64,000 bases of DNA. It comes from Sanghuangporus weigelae. Taxonomy: Eukaryota; Basidiomycota; Agaricomycetes; Hymenochaetales; Hymenochaetaceae. This document shows positions 60,268 to 64,000 of this stretch, in pieces. The DNA lies in assembly GCA_033182465.1 (NCBI GenBank), contig CP137322.1, positions 2,604,001-2,668,000 on the forward strand, given 5' to 3'. Under the pieces are notes generated by a model. It had not been told where the DNA came from, did not search any database, and saw nothing but the letters and a program-made list of their open reading frames with translations. Made by a program: the position numbers and the translations under genes. Each line of letters opens with the position of its first letter. The first letter of the stretch is position 1.

Positions 60268-62060
60268 TAGTAGTGATGCCCTCTGCAAGTGTCCTGTTGG
60301 CACATTCTGCAACACCATTCTGATGAGGCTTATCTCTAATAGTGTGCTGCCTGTGAATGCTTGCAGTGATGCAGAACTGGTCCCATTCCTTAGACACATA
60401 CTCTCCACCTTTATCATCATAAGTGGCCTTGATCTTCACTCCTAATTGATTCTCTGCATAGGTCTTAAATTGCTTGAAGGCAGCAAATGCATCACTCTTC
60501 TTCTTCAATGGAAGAACAGCCCAGTAGCGGCTGTAATCATTAATGAAGGTGATCCAGTATTTGAACCCATGTCTAGACTGGACAGACAATGGACCATGAA
60601 CGTCAGAGTGAACTAATTGGAGGAGACCAGAAGTTCTGTGAGATGCAAGTTTGGAGACATTAGACATGTGCTGCTTACCAGCAATGCAAGGTTCACAGAT
60701 AGGATCTGGAGTGCTCTTGGACTTGACAACCATTCTCTTGACCGACTGCTCAGTCATCAACCTGTTCACATCACCATGATTAAGGTGTGCAAAGTGCCTG
60801 TGCTAAAGTGTAGTATCAAGTGGACAGGTACTGGTAAATGCAGTATAAGCAATTGTAGGGACAACATGGCCATCAAGAGTTGCTGCATTATTGGGAGTGA
60901 TGTTTGCAGTGAACAGGACTGATCCATGACGATGGAAAAGCATTTTGTTATGATGAATAGTGACAATATATGATTTGGAGCGAGTCAAATACAGAACTGA
61001 GAGGAGATTGTTTCTAAGTCAGGAACATGCAGTACACGCTTAAATTCAAGCAACTGTCCAGGTTTGCCACCAACTACAGGCTGAAAGTGTACTCTGCCAA
61101 TGCCAACTGAATAAATAACTTGATTGTTGGCTAAACAAATTGGGGTGTGATTTGTTGAGTATTTGGTGAACCAATGACAATGTGGAGTCATGTGGCAAGT
61201 GGCACCTGTGTCAGCAATCCAGTCAGTTCCTGCATCTGGGATAAGAGGTGAATGGGGATTGGTGAAGTCAAGAGCACTTGCATTGCCAGCAAATTCAGCA
61301 GATTCAGCAGATTCATCTTGAGCAATATGGGCCTTCTGGCCCTTCCAGCCTCTCCTCCTCTTCTCTCCCCTGTTTCTCTTAGCCCTGGCATGTGCATCCT
61401 TAGAGGCTGCCTGCTTCATATAGCAGTTCTCCTCAGTGTGCTTAGGAATGCCACAGAATGTGCAAGTGACATTTTGAGAGGAGATAGGCTTAGCAGCACT
61501 ACTGGTGGATGTGAACATGGCCTGGGGCTGAAGCTGGATGCACTCTTGATGGTTCTGCTGCTCTTGAGCAAATGCTTCCTTGAGATTATTCCACTTGAAT
61601 TCCTTCATAAGGAGCACTACAGAGCAAAAGGAGAGTCCTCAGGAAGAGCACATATTAGGCATGCACATGTAAGCTCATTCTCAAACTCCTCAAGCTTGAG
61701 GGTGGTAGAACGAGTGCTTCTGATCTTGTGCAATGCCAGCTCAACCCTGCTCACCAGGTTGGTGAGGGACTCATCTTCCTTCTTGGTGATGTTGAAGAAC
61801 TCATCATAAGCATTAAAGCGCGCAGCTGGGTTGTCCTGCTCATTGATCTTCTGAAGCTCAGTCCACATCTTGACTGGATCATCCATGTAGTCCTGCACCA
61901 TGACCTGCATGCTATGCTCAATTCTCTGATAGATCAGGCCAGCAGCTTGCTCAGCCTTCTCTTCCCAGAGTTGAACAGTATTATCTGGAGCACTAGGCTT
62001 AGCTTCCTGACCAGAGGTCAGGTGCCACAACTTCTTAACTTGAAGTGTAGCATGCATATC

Positions 62061-62312
62061 TGTTAGATCACACAAGTCCAGCAATGGACCACTGAGTCCA
62101 GTGGTGAGTACACTTGATGTATATTAACAGTCTAACTACATACCTGAGTCCAGTGGTGAGTACACTTGCTGTAGGGTACTCACCAATGGACTGTGCCGCT
62201 TTTACAGAAGATTACATAAGCATCACATGATCAAGAAAGCGGACATAACAAACAATATAAACAGAATAAGAAACAACAAAATACTAACAGTGTCAGAATC
62301 ACACTTCTAACA
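62061..62312 (-). repeat. Copia B 3' LTR
   Basis: 252 bp, TGTTAGATCACAC...TTCTAACA. Confidence 0.85.
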
Positions 62313-64000
62313 CTCCCCCCTGATCTGACACTTCTTCCTTCAACATAATCCCAGCATCCTACACATCTCCTGCACCTTCACTCTGCTTAGTGCTTTGGTC
62401 ATGATGTCAGCTGGCATGGTCTGAGTAGGCAAGTAATGCACATTGATATGACCAGCCTCTACAACATCTCTCAACCAGTAGAAGCACAGATCTAGGTGTT
62501 TCATGCGTCCATGATGCTCAGGATTGTTTGCCACAGACAGAGCAGACTGGTTATCAATGTACAGGGAAGAAGGTGCATCAAACTTGTAGCCAAACTCTGT
62601 AAACAGATTTCTAAGCCACATAATCTCTTGTCCTGCACTGACAGCAGCAATGTATTCTGCTTCAGTGGTGGACAGAGTCACAAAGGGCTGTAGCTTGCTA
62701 GCCCAGCTGATAGCACCAGTTCCCATCTTGACAACCATCCCACTTGTGGAGCACCTGTTATCCTCATTTCCTCCATGGTCAGCATCACAGAAGGTAGTGA
62801 ACAGCTCAGAGGACTTAGGATCAGGTGCATAAGTTAGCCTGAAATCCTTGGTGCCCTGCAGATAGCGACATAAATGCTTTGCTGCCTTCCAATGAGTTGG
62901 ACCAGGATTAGAACTAAAGCGTCCTAAGACACCAACTGCATAGGCAATGTCTGGCCTAGTAGCTATAGCCAAGTACATGAGTGCACCAACCAATTGCTTG
63001 TAGGGCACTTGCTTCATGTATTCAATCTCTGCAGGGGTCTTAGGAGCCATGTTCTTGCTGAGCTTCTGCTCAGGGAGAGGAGTAGTAACAGTGCTACAGT
63101 TGCTCATGCTGAAGCGCTCTAGCACATCAATAATGTACTGTCTCTGTGACAGACTGATAGAGTGCTTAGAGCGGTCTCTCTCAATGTGAACTCCTAGTAG
63201 GAATGAGGTTGGGCCCAGTTCATGCAGTTTGAAGTGCTTGGCCAGCTCATCTCTGACAGATTCATACTGCTGCTTGGACTTTGCAGCAATAGTCATGTCA
63301 TCAACATAGACTGGAATAATGATGCGCACTTCATCCCTGCTGTACACCCAAATGCTGTAATCACAGCACACTAACTTGAAGCCCATGCTCTTCATCACTG
63401 AATCAAGCTTCTTGTGCCATTGGTGGCCAGCCTGCTTAAGGCCATAAATTGACTTGATCAGCTTGAGAACAAATCCAGGGCCAAAGTAGTCCTCAAATCC
63501 TTCAGGCTGGTTCATGTAGACATCATGCTCCATCTCACCATTGAGGAAAGCAGTAGAGATGTCAACACTGTACAGCTCAAGGTCCTCAAATGCAGCCAAT
63601 GCCAGGATAGCTCTAAGTGCAGCCCATTTGGCTGTAGGAGCAAACACTTGAGAGAATTCAAGTCCTGGCTGCTGTGAGAATCCCTTGGCTACCAGCCTTG
63701 CCTTGTACCTGTCCACAGATCCATCTGCCTTGCGCTTGAGCTTGAACACCCATCTGCATCCAATGGGCTTTCTGCCAGGAGGCAGTCTGACTGGCTTAAA
63801 TGTGCCATTCTCAATCAGACTGATAAATTCCTCCATGGCTGCCTTCTCCCAGAGGTCTGTATCAGGGCATCCTTTGATGTCCTTCCACTGATAGGGTTCA
63901 GGACTGATGTGTTGCACACCTTGTGCAGAGAACACATGCTCAGCGCAATGAGATGTCTGAAGTGCATATTCCAGAGCATCCTCATAAGACAGATAGATGT
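62061..64000 (-). mobile_element. Copia LTR retrotransposon B, partial at the window edge (fossil)
   Basis: The 3' LTR is 62061-62312, and the RNase H and reverse transcriptase part fills 62,340-63,935. It is very similar to element A over the same part. The rest, including its 5' LTR, lies beyond the window. In the visible part it shows a long open pol region and may be a younger copy than A. Confidence 0.85.

Larger units (their letters stand above)
56512..62060 (-). mobile_element. Copia LTR retrotransposon A (fossil), split by Copia B
   Basis: The 3' LTR is 56512-56744. Then, from left to right, come RNase H and reverse transcriptase (about 56,900-58,750), integrase (about 58,770-60,770), and gag with a zinc-knuckle region (about 60,985-62,060). 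The pol gene order marks the Copia superfamily. It sits in R1 copy 3. It carries a 207-bp tRNA-like insertion (57485-57691) and a 655-bp MITE (59613-60267), and Copia B has landed in gag. Its own 5' LTR must lie beyond the window. It is broken, with many breaks besides the insertions. Confidence 0.85.

Overview
The window looks like nuclear DNA of a basidiomycete fungus, most likely an agaricomycete. Genes sit close together and are split by many short introns of about 50 nt with GT..AG ends. The gene set fits: a Cds1/Chk2 kinase, a DOMON-cytochrome b561 protein, an ER-transporter-like protein, BTB/POZ and DUF6593-like genes. The repeats are Ulp1-bearing DNA transposons, chromodomain Gypsy and Copia elements. 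No species is claimed.

Layout. (1) 0.3-17.0 kb is ordinary gene space: a decayed BTB/POZ gene, DPM1, an unknown 353-aa protein, two tandem decayed DUF6593-like genes, ribosomal protein RPS0/uS2, the Cds1/Chk2 kinase, homocysteine S-methyltransferase, a TenA-like protein and a large membrane transporter-like gene. (2) 17.48-28.24 kb is one large DNA transposon, here called T1. It has GAGCCTGTTCGGGT inverted ends, TTA target duplications, a Ulp1-like protease gene and a transposase-like gene, both decayed. Two copies of a repeat called R1 have landed inside it. (3) 28.5-36.3 kb is gene space again: DOMON-b561, API5, and a GPT2/SCT1-type acyltransferase. (4) 36.3-64 kb is a repeat island with nested insertions.

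The most interesting object is at 36,308-45,926. Two inverted repeats of about 330 bp, nearly identical by eye, bracket an internal fragment of the RNA polymerase II largest subunit gene (RPB1) that still has its introns. An array of 11-bp units lies just inside each end. This looks like a gene-capturing (Pack-type) DNA transposon. A chromodomain Gypsy element of about 7.1 kb later landed inside the captured exon, and a 146-bp MITE landed in the Gypsy. Next to it lie a 1,084-bp near-perfect foldback element and a decayed SAC3/GANP gene fragment.

The right end (53.5-64 kb) holds two head-to-head R1 copies, a Copia solo LTR with an exact duplication, and a Copia element inserted in R1. That Copia element contains a 72-nt tRNA-like cloverleaf inside a 207-bp insertion, plus a TA-flanked MITE. 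It is itself split by a second, closely related Copia element that runs off the window. Decay in the captured genes and in the right-hand R1 copies is rich in CpG to TpG/CpA changes, as expected from cytosine methylation or a RIP-like process. All comparisons were made by eye.
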